From positions 15,419,289-15,483,288 of the forward strand of contig OZ037771.1 in NCBI GenBank assembly GCA_964035545.1: a stretch of DNA of 64,000 bases, in the 5' to 3' direction. This stretch comes from Bugula neritina (lineage: Eukaryota > Bryozoa > Gymnolaemata > Cheilostomatida > Bugulidae). Positions 35,691 through 47,100 of the stretch are shown in pieces; position 1 is the first letter of the stretch; the number at the start of each line of letters is the position of its first letter. A program made the translations under genes and the position numbers. Under the pieces are notes generated by a model. That model was not told the DNA's origin, searched no databases, and worked only from the letters and a program-made list of their open reading frames with translations.

Positions 35691-36944
35691 ATTCCCTGTA
35701 AGACACACTCTACATATATTACCTGTAAAACAGGTGAGGGCAGGTGGGTGAAGGCAGCTAATAAGATGCACAAAAAGTTGTATAGCGGAGAAAATTTACA
35801 TAATATTATTTGTTTCTTGTAATAATTTAAGAGGTGAATATGAGAGATTTCAATGAAACACAATTTGAATGACATTGAAATCATTTATTGCTGACTTCCA
35901 GAACAGCAGAAAGTGATGATGTCAACACGTGTATAGTGTCAGCAGGGAGAGCAGAAAGTGATGATGTCAACACGTGTATAGTGTCAACAGCTGGGAGGGA
36001 GAAGACAGGGCAAAGGGTAACACATGAGTAAAGCGAAGGACTAGCCTGTAATACCCACTAGTTGTAGTATAAACTATCTGCTCTGTGCAACAACAACTTA
36101 TCTCTGATAGAACCAGCATGCAGTGAGTGAACCAGGATGTTGAGGGGAAGGAGCCAAGGAGCAAAGGTATAGTGTCTAGTTTCTACGCGCCAGTAACCAG
36201 TATTAGTAAGGGGGGTGCATGTACGGCCCTCACAGTATATCATAGCCTCAGAGCAAACCTTTCTGAATCACTGACACTTTGCTTATCTACATTCTTTGAT
36301 ACATTTCGTGGTATTGTTGCAAGAGTGCAGTGTGAAAGTGAAATGTTATCACAGTAGTTGTTACTTCTATTCCCTTCTTGGTTGTTAGTGCATTAGTTTA
36401 GTACACAAGCAGTGCTACAACATTAGCTAAGCCTGAGGAGAAGGGTAGTTCCTTCACTAAGAAGACAACTCCTTAGTTTTCCAGTAAAAACTCGCATTCA
36501 TTAGCACTAGAGAGTTTATAGAGTGATAGCAGCATGCAGATAGTAGTGAGAGTGAGGGTAGCAGTGGACCACCCCACAAACAGGGTGAGAGCATGGAGTG
36601 AGGTGCTCAGACTAAGACTAATGTGTCATGATTCACCAACTGCATCAGCCTGTATATCAGAATACAAGTGATGAGGCATGTAATTGGTCATTCACTTTAT
36701 CTTGTGGTCTAACTTCTACATAACTGTAATAATTAGTAGTGTTAGCTACACTAACAGGCTAATTAACAGCGCTATTAAGTTGTAACACAGGCTATGAAAC
36801 ATATAGGGTAGTTACATTATAGCATTTGGTGTTAACAACTACCCTTATATTAGATCAACTTGACTGATAGTGCAATCTCAGTGCATTCAACAATGTCTTT
36901 ATTATAGCATATAGAATATTTTATGATGTAATGTACATCATGTG

Positions 36945-37337
36945 TATTATACTATACTACTACATTACTATACTACTACATACTACTACACTACACTACA
37001 CTACACTCCTACGTTACTATACTACTACGTTACTATACTACTACGTTACTATACTACTACACTACTATACTACTACATTACTATACTACTACGTTACTAT
37101 ACTACTACATTACTATACTACTACATTACTATACTACTACATTACTATACTACTACGTTACTATACTACTACACTACTATACTACTACATACTACTACAC
37201 TACACTACACTACTACGTTACTATACTACTACGTTACTATACTACTACACTACTATACTACTACATTACTACACTACTACACTACTACACTACTATACTA
37301 CTATATTACTATACTACTACATTACTATACTACTACA
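36945..37337. repeat. ACTACTACATTACTATACT array
   Basis: Triplet-rich units of about 16-19 bp (ACTATACTACTACGTT). Spurious Tyr/Thr/Leu frames. Confidence 0.9.
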
Positions 37338-37633
37338 TGACACAGCGAGTGGTCACATGACACAGTGAGCGGTCACATGACACAGCGAGCGGTCACATGA
37401 CACAGCGAGCGGTCACATGACACAGCGAGCGGTCACATGACACAGCGAGCGGTCACATGACACAGCGAGCGGTCACATGACACAGCGAGCGGTCACATGA
37501 CACAGCGAGCGGTCACATGACACAGCGAGCGGTCACATGACACAGCGAGCGGTCACATGACACAGCGAGCGGTCACATGACACAGTGAGCGGTCACATGA
37601 CGCAGTGAGCGGTCACATGACACAGCGAGCGGT
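37338..37633. repeat. 20-bp array with E-box palindrome, 15 copies
   Basis: GGTCACATGACACAGCGAGC repeated almost perfectly. Each unit contains GTCACATGAC, a palindromic E-box of the kind bound by MITF/TFE/USF factors. Confidence 0.95.
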
Positions 37634-37769
37634 GGTTACATGGAGGTATAATTGCGTCAGCAGACTGCATGGACAAGGAAATGTTAGGATCAATATTCAA
37701 TATTAAAGTTAAGATAAAATACAGTATAATAAACACAGCATGCAGGAGGTTGACATTTAAAGTGTTTTT

Positions 37770-38505
37770 TTCGGCTACAGTGTGTAGAGTGTGTACAGCT
37801 ACAGTGTGTACAGCTACAGCGTGTAGAGACTAGAGTGTGTACAGCTACAGTGTGTAGAGTGTGTACAGCTACAGTGTGTAGAGTGTGTACAGCTACAGTG
37901 TGTACAGCTAGTGTGTACAGCTACAGAGTGTAGAGTGTGTACAGCTACAGTGTGTAGAGTGTGTACAGCTACAGTGTGCAGAGTGTGTACAGCTACAGTG
38001 TGTAGAGTGTGTACAGCTACAGTGTGTAGAGTGTGTACAGCTACAGTGTGTACAGCTACAGAGTGTAGAGTGTGTACAGCTACAGTGTGTAGAGTGTGTA
38101 CAGCTACAGTGTGTACAGCTACAGAGTGTAGAGTGTGTACAGCTACAGTGTGTAAAGTGTGTACAGCTACAGTGTGTACAGCTACAGTGTGTAGAGTGTG
38201 TACAGCCACAGCGTGTGCAGCCACAGTGTGTACAGCTACAGCGTGTAGAGACTAGAGTGTGTACAGCTACAGTGTGTAGAGTGTGTACAGCTACAGTGTG
38301 TACAGTGTGTACAGCTACAGTGTGTACAGTGTGTACAGTGTGTACAGCTACAGTGTGTACAGCTACAGTGTGTAGAGGGTGTACAGTGTGTACAGTGTGT
38401 ACAGCTACAGTGTGTACAGCTACAGTGAGTAGAGTGTGTACAGCTACAGTATGTAGAGTGTGTACAGCCACAGCGTGTACAGCTACAGTGTGTAGAGTCA
38501 CTGTA
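37770..38505. repeat. GTGTACAGCTACAGTGTGTA minisatellite
   Basis: Units of 12-24 bp in varied order (GTGTACAGCTACAGTGTGTA followed by GAGT). The long Cys/Thr/His/Val frames are spurious. Confidence 0.9.
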
Positions 38506-39188
38506 CTCAGTGTACTGGTACATATGCCAAGCTACTGTGTATATGCCAAGTCTCCTAGCCAGTGTTGGCGTATACTGTATATGTCATGGTATGAATATTA
38601 TATTCATGAACTGTGATTACACAAAATATTATTTTTTACCTCAAAACTAACTTACATTGAATGAAGCTGAGTTAATGCAGCACTTATAAGTTTAATTGTA
38701 GTAAAAGTAATGTTTTACCTTTTACTCCTGTTAGACTTAGATCTAATTTCTGAAGGTAAGAGTTGAGCAGTATTGTAACTAAGACTACTCCAGACACCTG
38801 GTTGTACTGAACCTCAGGCTATTGTAGTTGCTAGCTAGTTCCTCTTTTCTCACAGCTAGCAGAGTTGAACAAGAAGAGCAATGCTAGAGTAGAGTATACC
38901 GTCACACCCTAGAGGCATGTCAGTAGAATAACTGCGTTACACCACTTTATCTCCACCAACTCGGCTCTATATAATGGCTATGTTTTTGATTAGATTGTAG
39001 AGCAGGCCACACCCTTCATAATGCATATAGTGTTACAATGGTAGAAACCAAAGCACTGGCACTCCCATGCTATTGAAAGGTCAAAGGGTGGACCCCACCC
39101 CTCACCCTTCTACAGATTACAATAGGCAGCTATAAACATTACTCTGCTGTTGTATAATAGGACTGACAAAGTGAGAGCCTTCTATTAC

Positions 39189-39267
39189 CTGTAATACATA
39201 TTCAACTGCATAAATGCTTCCTTTGTACCAAAACCCCACTTAGCAAACTGCAGTTTCTGGTAGCCTA
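39189..39267 (-). CDS. Orphan coding exon, possibly upstream exon of the C4-finger gene
   Basis: Strong acceptor TACTTGTTTTTACACCAG and donor TTACAG|GTAATAG enclose two leading bases, 25 codons (GYQKLQFAKWGFGTKEAFMQ then LNMYY) and two trailing bases. The composition is convincingly protein-like and the frame is the only open one. The next exon was not found with certainty: a possible micro-exon lies near 38727-38757. It could be an independent gene. Confidence 0.5.
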
Positions 39268-39391
39268 CTGGTGTAAAAACAAGTAACACAGTAATTTCCT
39301 TTCCTTTACTAATTGTCAACCAGTAGGTGGTTTAATTTAACATAACTATATCGATATAAAGAAATCTCAGTCACTGAAATAAATATTTTAC

Positions 39392-39505
39392 TTATTTTTC
39401 GTACAGCAATTGAATAAAGTTTTTCCAGCTTTCCAAGCTTTCACCAGCTACTTGACTGTTGTTCAATATGATCCACACATAGCTTGGCAAGAGTTTAGGT
39501 ATTCC
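39392..39505 (-). CDS. Candidate exon, GIPKLLPSYVWIILNN..
   Basis: After the acceptor CAGTGCTTCAG one frame is open for 37 codons (starting GIPKLLPSYVWIILNN and ending NFIQLLYEK) before TAA; the other two frames stop early. It may be a terminal exon. Alternatively it may splice at G|GTGAAA to exon 39267-39189, which is in phase. No family is recognised. Confidence 0.35.
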   Translation of the reverse strand, partial: GIPKLLPSYVWIILNNSQVAGESLESWKNFIQLLYEK

Positions 39506-39614
39506 CTGAAGCACTGCTAGTGAATAACATGAATAGCAGCTGTGTCTCAAATTTATTCCAATTAATTTGAATTTTTATTACCAATTAATGCACCAAGCTA
39601 TGGCTTCTGTTGAT

Positions 39615-39795
39615 ATACCTGCCACATGGTATATCTGTCACATGGTATATCCACTACATGGTGTACACCTGTCACATGTGGTATATCTGTCACATGGTAT
39701 ATCTGTCACATAGTGCGCCTGTCACAGTGGTATACCTGTCACATAGTGTACCTGTCACATAGTGCGCCTGTCACATAGTGTACCTGTGACAAGTA
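39615..39795. repeat. CTGTCACATGGTATAT repeat
   Basis: About ten degenerate units of 16-19 bp (CTGTCACATAGTGTAC). Confidence 0.8.
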
Positions 39796-40486
39796 CCTTC
39801 AGGTAATAAATTGCCTATGACACAGGAGGTGCTATGCTACAGTATAAGTGAGCTGATGTTAGTTATGTTTGGTTTCAGCATAGGATAATACATTTCTAGA
39901 ATCACTATGACAAAGTTAGTCTGTTTTTACTGCTCTTTAGCCACTGTTCTCATGTCATGTATGCTTTCAGCTGTTCTGTCACATTGTACATTGTGCGTTG
40001 AGGTGAAGTAGAAGCACACAGAGCTAACGCAGCTGAACTTTGACTTGTAGCCAAATATGGAACTAGCTGAGATCAACTCTGAGATTGATACATTGAATGT
40101 AGTTGGTAGTAATAGTTGGGTGGCATTTCTAGCTCAGGGCTGTTATCTAACATCTGATATATCTGAATATGATTTTATTTTAGGATCACAATGACAGCTA
40201 TAAATACTAGAAAACTTCCTTAAACATTACTAAATATAAATATATAACTTATATAACTAAAGAATCACAGCTTTGAAACAAACAAAGTAGACAAATCAAC
40301 TACACTGAGCTAACTAACGCTACTCATTCTCTAAAAATAATCAACTGTTACACAACTAAGCTAAATAAAGGAAAAACTTAATGAGCAAAGCTATTGTTAG
40401 ATAACTGGGGGCTGAGAGATTTAATATGTGATCAGTGTGCATGTAAGGTGAGGTAGCTTTAGCTGATAGAGCTACCCATGTCTAAG

Positions 40487-40778
40487 TGACATGTAGAGCA
40501 GGTGACATGTAGAGTAGGTGACATGTAGAGTAGGTGACATGTAGAGTAAGTGACCTGTAGAGCAGGTGACATGTAGAGTAGGTGACCTGTAGAGTAGGTG
40601 ACATGTAGAGTAGGGGACATGTAGAGTAGGTGACATGTAGAGTAGGTGACATGTAGAGTAGGTGACATGTAGAGTAGGTGACATGTAGAGTAGGTGACAT
40701 GTAGAGTAGGTGACATGTGGAATAGGTGACATGTAGAGTAGGTGACATGTAGAGTAGGTGACATGTGGAATAGGTTAA
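40487..40778. repeat. 16-bp minisatellite, about 18 copies
   Basis: GTGACATGTAGAGTAG units about 330 bp beyond the MICU stop. Open in all minus frames (SPTLHVTYSTCHLLYM), spurious. Confidence 0.95.
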
Positions 40779-41106
40779 AAAAGTGCCAGTTTTTAACTCT
40801 TCCAGATGAATAACTCAAAATATAAAATCAAGTTGAACACAACAGTCCTTAAAGGCACATAGAATAGTGCACTATAGTGCCCAGTTTGTAATATTATAGA
40901 TAGTATGATATATTATACTATATATTAAAAGAAATAGCATATTATACTACATAGTATATACGACTCACACAGGTTTGTGTTGTGAATTTAGGGTTGAACT
41001 AGTGCATACTATTACAATGTTAAATTCGGTGCATCATGAATATAAGTGAGATAACTCCAAAGTGTGTTGCAAACAGTCCACAGTAGAACAGCAGGATGAG
41101 GCGTAT

Positions 41107-44100
41107 TCACATACCCCCTCTTTTCACTCTCATCTCATGACGAACACAAGTCTTGAATTTAGGCCAGCCATTTTCCTCCTTAACAAGGTGAGTCTAGAAG
41201 ACAAGTAAGTGGGGCTACAGATTGTATAATGACTGTATACTGACTATATACTGACTATATACTGACTGTATACTGACTGTATACTGACTATATACTGACT
41301 GTATACTGACTGCATACTGACTGCATACTGACTGCATACTGACTGTATACTGACTATTTACTGACTATATACTGACTGTATACTGACTGTATACTGACTG
41401 TATACTGACTATATACTGACTGTATACTGACTGTATACTGACTGTATACTGACTATATACTGACTGTATACTGACTATATACTGACTATATACTGACTAT
41501 ATACTGACTGTATACTGACTGTATACTGACTGTGTACTGACTGTATACTGACTGTATACTGACTATATACTGACTATATACTGACTATATACTGACTATA
41601 TACTGACTACATACTAACTGTATACTGACTGTATACTGACTATATACTGACTATATACTGACTATATACTGACTATATACTGACTATATACTGACTATAT
41701 ACTGACTGTATACTGACTATATACTGACTATATACTGACTATATACTGACTATATACTGACTGTATACTGACTATATACTGACTATATACTAACTGTATA
41801 CTGATTGTATACTAACTATATACTGACTATATACTGACTGCATACTGACTGTATACTGACTATATACTGACTATATACTGTATACATACTGACTATATAC
41901 TGACTATATACTGACTATATACTGACTGTATACTAACTATATACTAACTGACCTTCAGTCCACGCTTCAATCGACTCTTCATAATGGATATAAACTCTTC
42001 TGTAGATAAACTTCCGTCTCCATCCACATCAAATATCGTGTAAACCGAGTCAATCAGTCCCAAAGAGATGTCCTCCCCTCCACATATACTCACTGCTCTT
42101 CGGAATTCTTCTGCAGATACATACAATACATATTGTAATATACTAGTAATATCATATAACATACTAGTAATATTATATAATATACTAGTAATATTATATA
42201 ACATACTAGTAATATTATATAACATACTAGTAATATTATATGTTAACTAGTAATATTATATAACATACTAGTAATATTATATAACATACTAGTAATATTA
42301 TATAATATACTAGTAATATTATATAATATACTAGTAATATTGTATGTTACACTAGTATTACCTTTAGATATAGGCTGATCAGATATATTGTACAGTCTCA
42401 TCATCAGTATAAAGTCATCCATGTGGTTGAGGAAGAGAAAGAAATTCTTGAAGTCTTTGAAATTGATACCCTGAAGGTGAAGGTCACATAATATGTTTAA
42501 AGGTGAAGGTCACATATAATAACTAGTTCAAGATGAACAACTAGGAGAGTATTAGTGGGTACAACCACACACTCTATACTCAGCATCTACACTACCACAA
42601 GCTTCAACATGTTCAATGACTGCATACTGAATATATAATATTATGGTACTGAATATATAGTATTATGGTACTGAATATATAGTATTATGGTACTGAATAT
42701 ATAGTATTATGGTACTGAATATATAGTATTATGGTACTGAATATATAGTATTATGGTACTGAATATATAGTATTATGGTACTGAATATATAGTATTATGG
42801 TACTGAATATATAGTATTATGGTACTGAATATATAGTATTATGGTACTGAATATATAGTATTATGGTACTGAATATATAGTATTATGGTACTGAATATAT
42901 AGTATTATGGTACTGAATATATAGTATTATGGTACTGAATATATAGTATTATGGTACTGAATATATAATATTATGGTACTGAATATATAATATTATGGTA
43001 CTGAATATATAGTATTATGGTACTGAATATATAGTATTATGGTACTGAATATATAGTATTATGGTACTGAATATATAGTATTATGGTACTGAATATATAA
43101 TATTATGGTACTGAATATATAATATTATGGTACTGAATATATAGTATTATGGTACTGAATATATAGTATTATGGTACTGAATATATAGTATTATGGTACT
43201 GAATATATAATATTATGGTACTGAATATATAGTATTATGGTACTGAATATATAGTATTATGGTACTGAATATATAGTATTATGGTACTGAATATATAATA
43301 TTATGGTACTGAATATATAGTATTATGGTACTGAATATATAGTATTATGGTACTGAACATATAATATTATGGTACTGAATATATAGTATTATGGTACTGA
43401 ACATATAATATTATGGTACTGAACATATAATATTATGGTACTGAACATATACGGTGCTGAACATATAATGTGGTGTCAAATTAAATTGACAAGCAGAAAT
43501 AAACATTGAAAACAAAATATTATTAGCATTGTGACAGTAGTAGTTGTGACAGTAGTAGTGGTTTGACCCGAACAACATTGGGCATGGAAGGAAAGGGATA
43601 GAGAGTAATGTAAAATATATAGTGTCCTCCTTTGACGAGAGAAAATCATACCTACTACTACTACATGTAGGCTAACAAAGGTAACTGATAAACAGGAATG
43701 CAACTACACTGGTAATCTAGGACCTGAAGCTAGGGTGAAGGTAACGCTATTGAATACCTTGTGACGTGACGTATCCTACAAGAGTGAGAACAGGGCTTGT
43801 CTAGCTACACATACTATATACACATACTATATACATATACTATACGATATATATCATATAATATATAGTGTCATAGTAATGGAGGTGCCGTAGTATAAAG
43901 GGGCTAGGTTAGGATATGGAAAGGACAACTCTAACTAGCAGTTTTGCTAGCACAACAATGTTGTTACAACTTGACAGCATCTGGTACTGAGGCTAACAAC
44001 ACAGCATCTGGTACTGAGGCTAACAACACAACGTAGAGTATCTGATAGTGAAAGTAAGAAATAAATATAATGGGAGTGAGTTGGACACCGACAGGTGTAG

Positions 44101-47100
44101 GAGGACAGGGCACCTGCTGGAATGTTATATTGCGGGTGAAGGTACAATATTGGTAGTTGTCTTACCTCTGACTCTGTCTATAATATATTACACTATAAGA
44201 GTATATATACTCTAGAGTCTAGACATATTAACTGTATATAATATATTACACCACATGATTATATATACTCTAGACATATTAACTGTATATAATATATTAC
44301 ACTATATGATTATATATACTCTAGACATATTAACTGTATATAATATATTACACCACATGATTATATATACTCTAGACATATTAACTGTATATAATATATT
44401 ACACCACATGATTATATATACTCTAGACATATTAACTGTATATAATATATTACACTATATGATTATATATATTCTATCATATGACATATTAACTGTATAT
44501 AATATATTACACTATATGATTATCAAGTCACACCTGAGCTTTAAGTATCCTGTCCCTAACTCGCACCAGATACTCTTCTATGGAAGACTCGGAGAGGTTG
44601 GTGTACCGCAGCAGTATCCTGGCAAAGTCCTCCTCAGATATGGTGGTGAGTCCCCTAGCGTACTGCTGGAACTCCATGTCCAGTACTTCCTCCTGCAGGT
44701 TCTGTGTGAACCTGAGAACACGTTATACTAACAGTAAAGTAAGACTGTCTGAGTAATTGATGTCTATCTTAAAGCATACAGAGATTAAGAGGTCTTTGGT
44801 TACTTGAACACATCGTGTATGAGGGGAGAGGCAACTCCCAAACTTCCTAATGCAATAATACAGATATTCAGTTACTATAGTACCTTGCAAAGTCTTCATA
44901 TGTTAGTACATCTGTACCCTTAGATCCAAACAAGTGTAGGAGCAGCGTAGTGGGCTGGGCCTGCTGTAACTTCTCATTTTCCTATATAAAAAGTGCCCAT
45001 AGAGGAGACAAGCTAACACTACAGTTTACTGAAATACATCATTAACTGTGTAGTCACTTCATTATTCATAATACTATCTTCATATAATGATACTGGATTG
45101 GTTAATGGCACACAGACACACATCTTAGTGTAGCAAATTTCACAGTAACAGATTTTATTTGAAAAGTCTTAATAAACAAAATCGAATGTTGATAGTTACT
45201 GGAAATGAGATGAAAAAGGAAATGCTTGGCTGCTACAGAAATAGTTATGGCTGAAACAGAAATGGTTATGACTAGAACTCAGGTGAGGGAAACTGAAAGA
45301 TGCAAACAGAAATGGTGACTAGTTACTAGTGCAGTCCCTAACACAGACAGAACTGAGTACAGCTCATCATGTCTACAGTGTGATTCACAGAGGATAGTTT
45401 AAATAGGAGAGGCCGATACAGAACTGTCTGAGCTAGAGCAAGTGTAGTCTGAGTGCCACCTCACTACAGTAAGCCAAACCACTAGAGAGAGTAAGAGGTG
45501 GGACTCAGACTACTGTGTGTTCACACAACATACAATATTCACAGGTTCATAGCTGCTTCCGGCCAGCAAAATCTTCTCCAGCTGTAACAGAAACACAGTA
45601 AGTAGTAAGTAGTAGGTAGTAAGTAGGTAGTAGGTAGCAGGTAGTAAGTAGTAGGTAGTAAGTAGTAGGTAGTAAGTAGTAAGTAGTAGGTAGTAAGTAG
45701 TAGGTAGTAGAGTAGTAAGTAGTAAGTAGTAGGTAGTAAGTAGTAGGTAGTAAGTAGTAGGTAGTAAGTAGTAGGTAGTAAGTAGTAGGTAGTAAGTAGT
45801 AAGTAGTAGGTAGTAAGTAGTAAGTAGTAGTAGCAAGTAGCAGGTAGTAAGTAGTAAGTAGTAGGTAGTAAGTAGTAGGTAGTAGGTAGCAAGTAGTAGG
45901 TAGTAAGTAGTAGGTAGTAAGTAGTAAGTAGTAGGTAGTAGGTAGTAAGTAGTAAGTAGTAGGTAGTAAGTAGTAAGTAGTAAGTAGTAGATAGTAAGTA
46001 GTAGGTAGTAAGTAGTAGGTAGTAAGTAGTAAGTAGTAGGTAGTAAGTAGTAGGTAGTAGTAGTAGTAGTAGGTAGTAAGTAGTAAGTAGTAGGTAGTAG
46101 GTAGTAAGTAGTAGGTAGTAGGTAGTAAGTAGTAGGTAGTAAGTAGTAAGTAGTAAGTAGTAGGTAGTAGGTAGTAAGTAGTAGGTAGTAGGTAGTAAGT
46201 AGTAGGTAGTAAGTAGTAAGTAGTAGGTAGTAGGTAGTAAGTAGTAGGTAGTAAGTAGTAAGTAGTAGGTAGTAGGTAGTAAGTAGTAGGTAGTAGGTAG
46301 TAAGTAGTAGGTAGTAGGTAGTAAGTAGCAGGTAGTAGGTAGTAAGTAGTAAGTAGTAAGTAGTAGGTAGTAAATAGTAAGTAGTAGGTAGTAGGTAGTA
46401 AGTAGTAGGTAGTAGTAGTAGTTAGTAGGTAGTAAGTAGTAGGTAGTAGGTAGTAGGTAGTATGTAGTAGGTAGTATGTAGTAGGTAGTAGGTAGTTAGT
46501 AAGTAGTAAGTAGTAGGTAGTAGGTAGTAAGTAGTAGGTAGTAGGTAGTAAGTAGTAGGTAGTAAGTAGTAAGTAGTAAGTAGTAGGTAGTAGGTAGTAA
46601 GTAGTAGGTAGTAGGTAGTAAGTAGTAGGTAGTAAGTAGTAAGTAGTAGGTAGTAGGTAGTAAGTAGTAGGTAGTAAGTAGTAAGTAGTAGGTAGTAGGT
46701 AGTAAGTAGTAGGTAGTAGGTAGTAAGTAGTAGGTAGTAGGTAGTAAGTAGCAGGTAGTAGGTAGTAAGTAGTAAGTAGTAAGTAGTAGGTAGTAAATAG
46801 TAAGTAGTAGGTAGTAGGTAGTAAGTAGTAGGTAGTAGTAGTAGTTAGTAGGTAGTAAGTAGTAGGTAGTAGGTAGTAGGTAGTATGTAGTAGGTAGTAT
46901 GTAGTAGGTAGTAGGTAGTTAGTAAGTAGTAAGTAGTAGGTAGTAGGTAGTAAGTAGTAGGTAGTAGGTAGTAAGTAGTAGGTAGTAAGTAGTAGGTAGT
47001 AAGTAGTAGGTAGTAGGTAGTAGGTAGTAAGTAGTAGGTAGTAAGTAGTAGGTAGTAGTAGTAGTAGTAGGTAGTAAGTAGTAGGTAGTAGGTAGTAAGT

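Larger units (their letters stand above)
35700..38720. other. Stretch without a supported exon, largely arrays
   Basis: 35700-36930 is unique sequence with short unsupported frames. 35900-35985 holds a 51-bp direct duplication (GCAGAAAGTGATGATGTCAA..). From 36945 arrays dominate. Confidence 0.6.
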
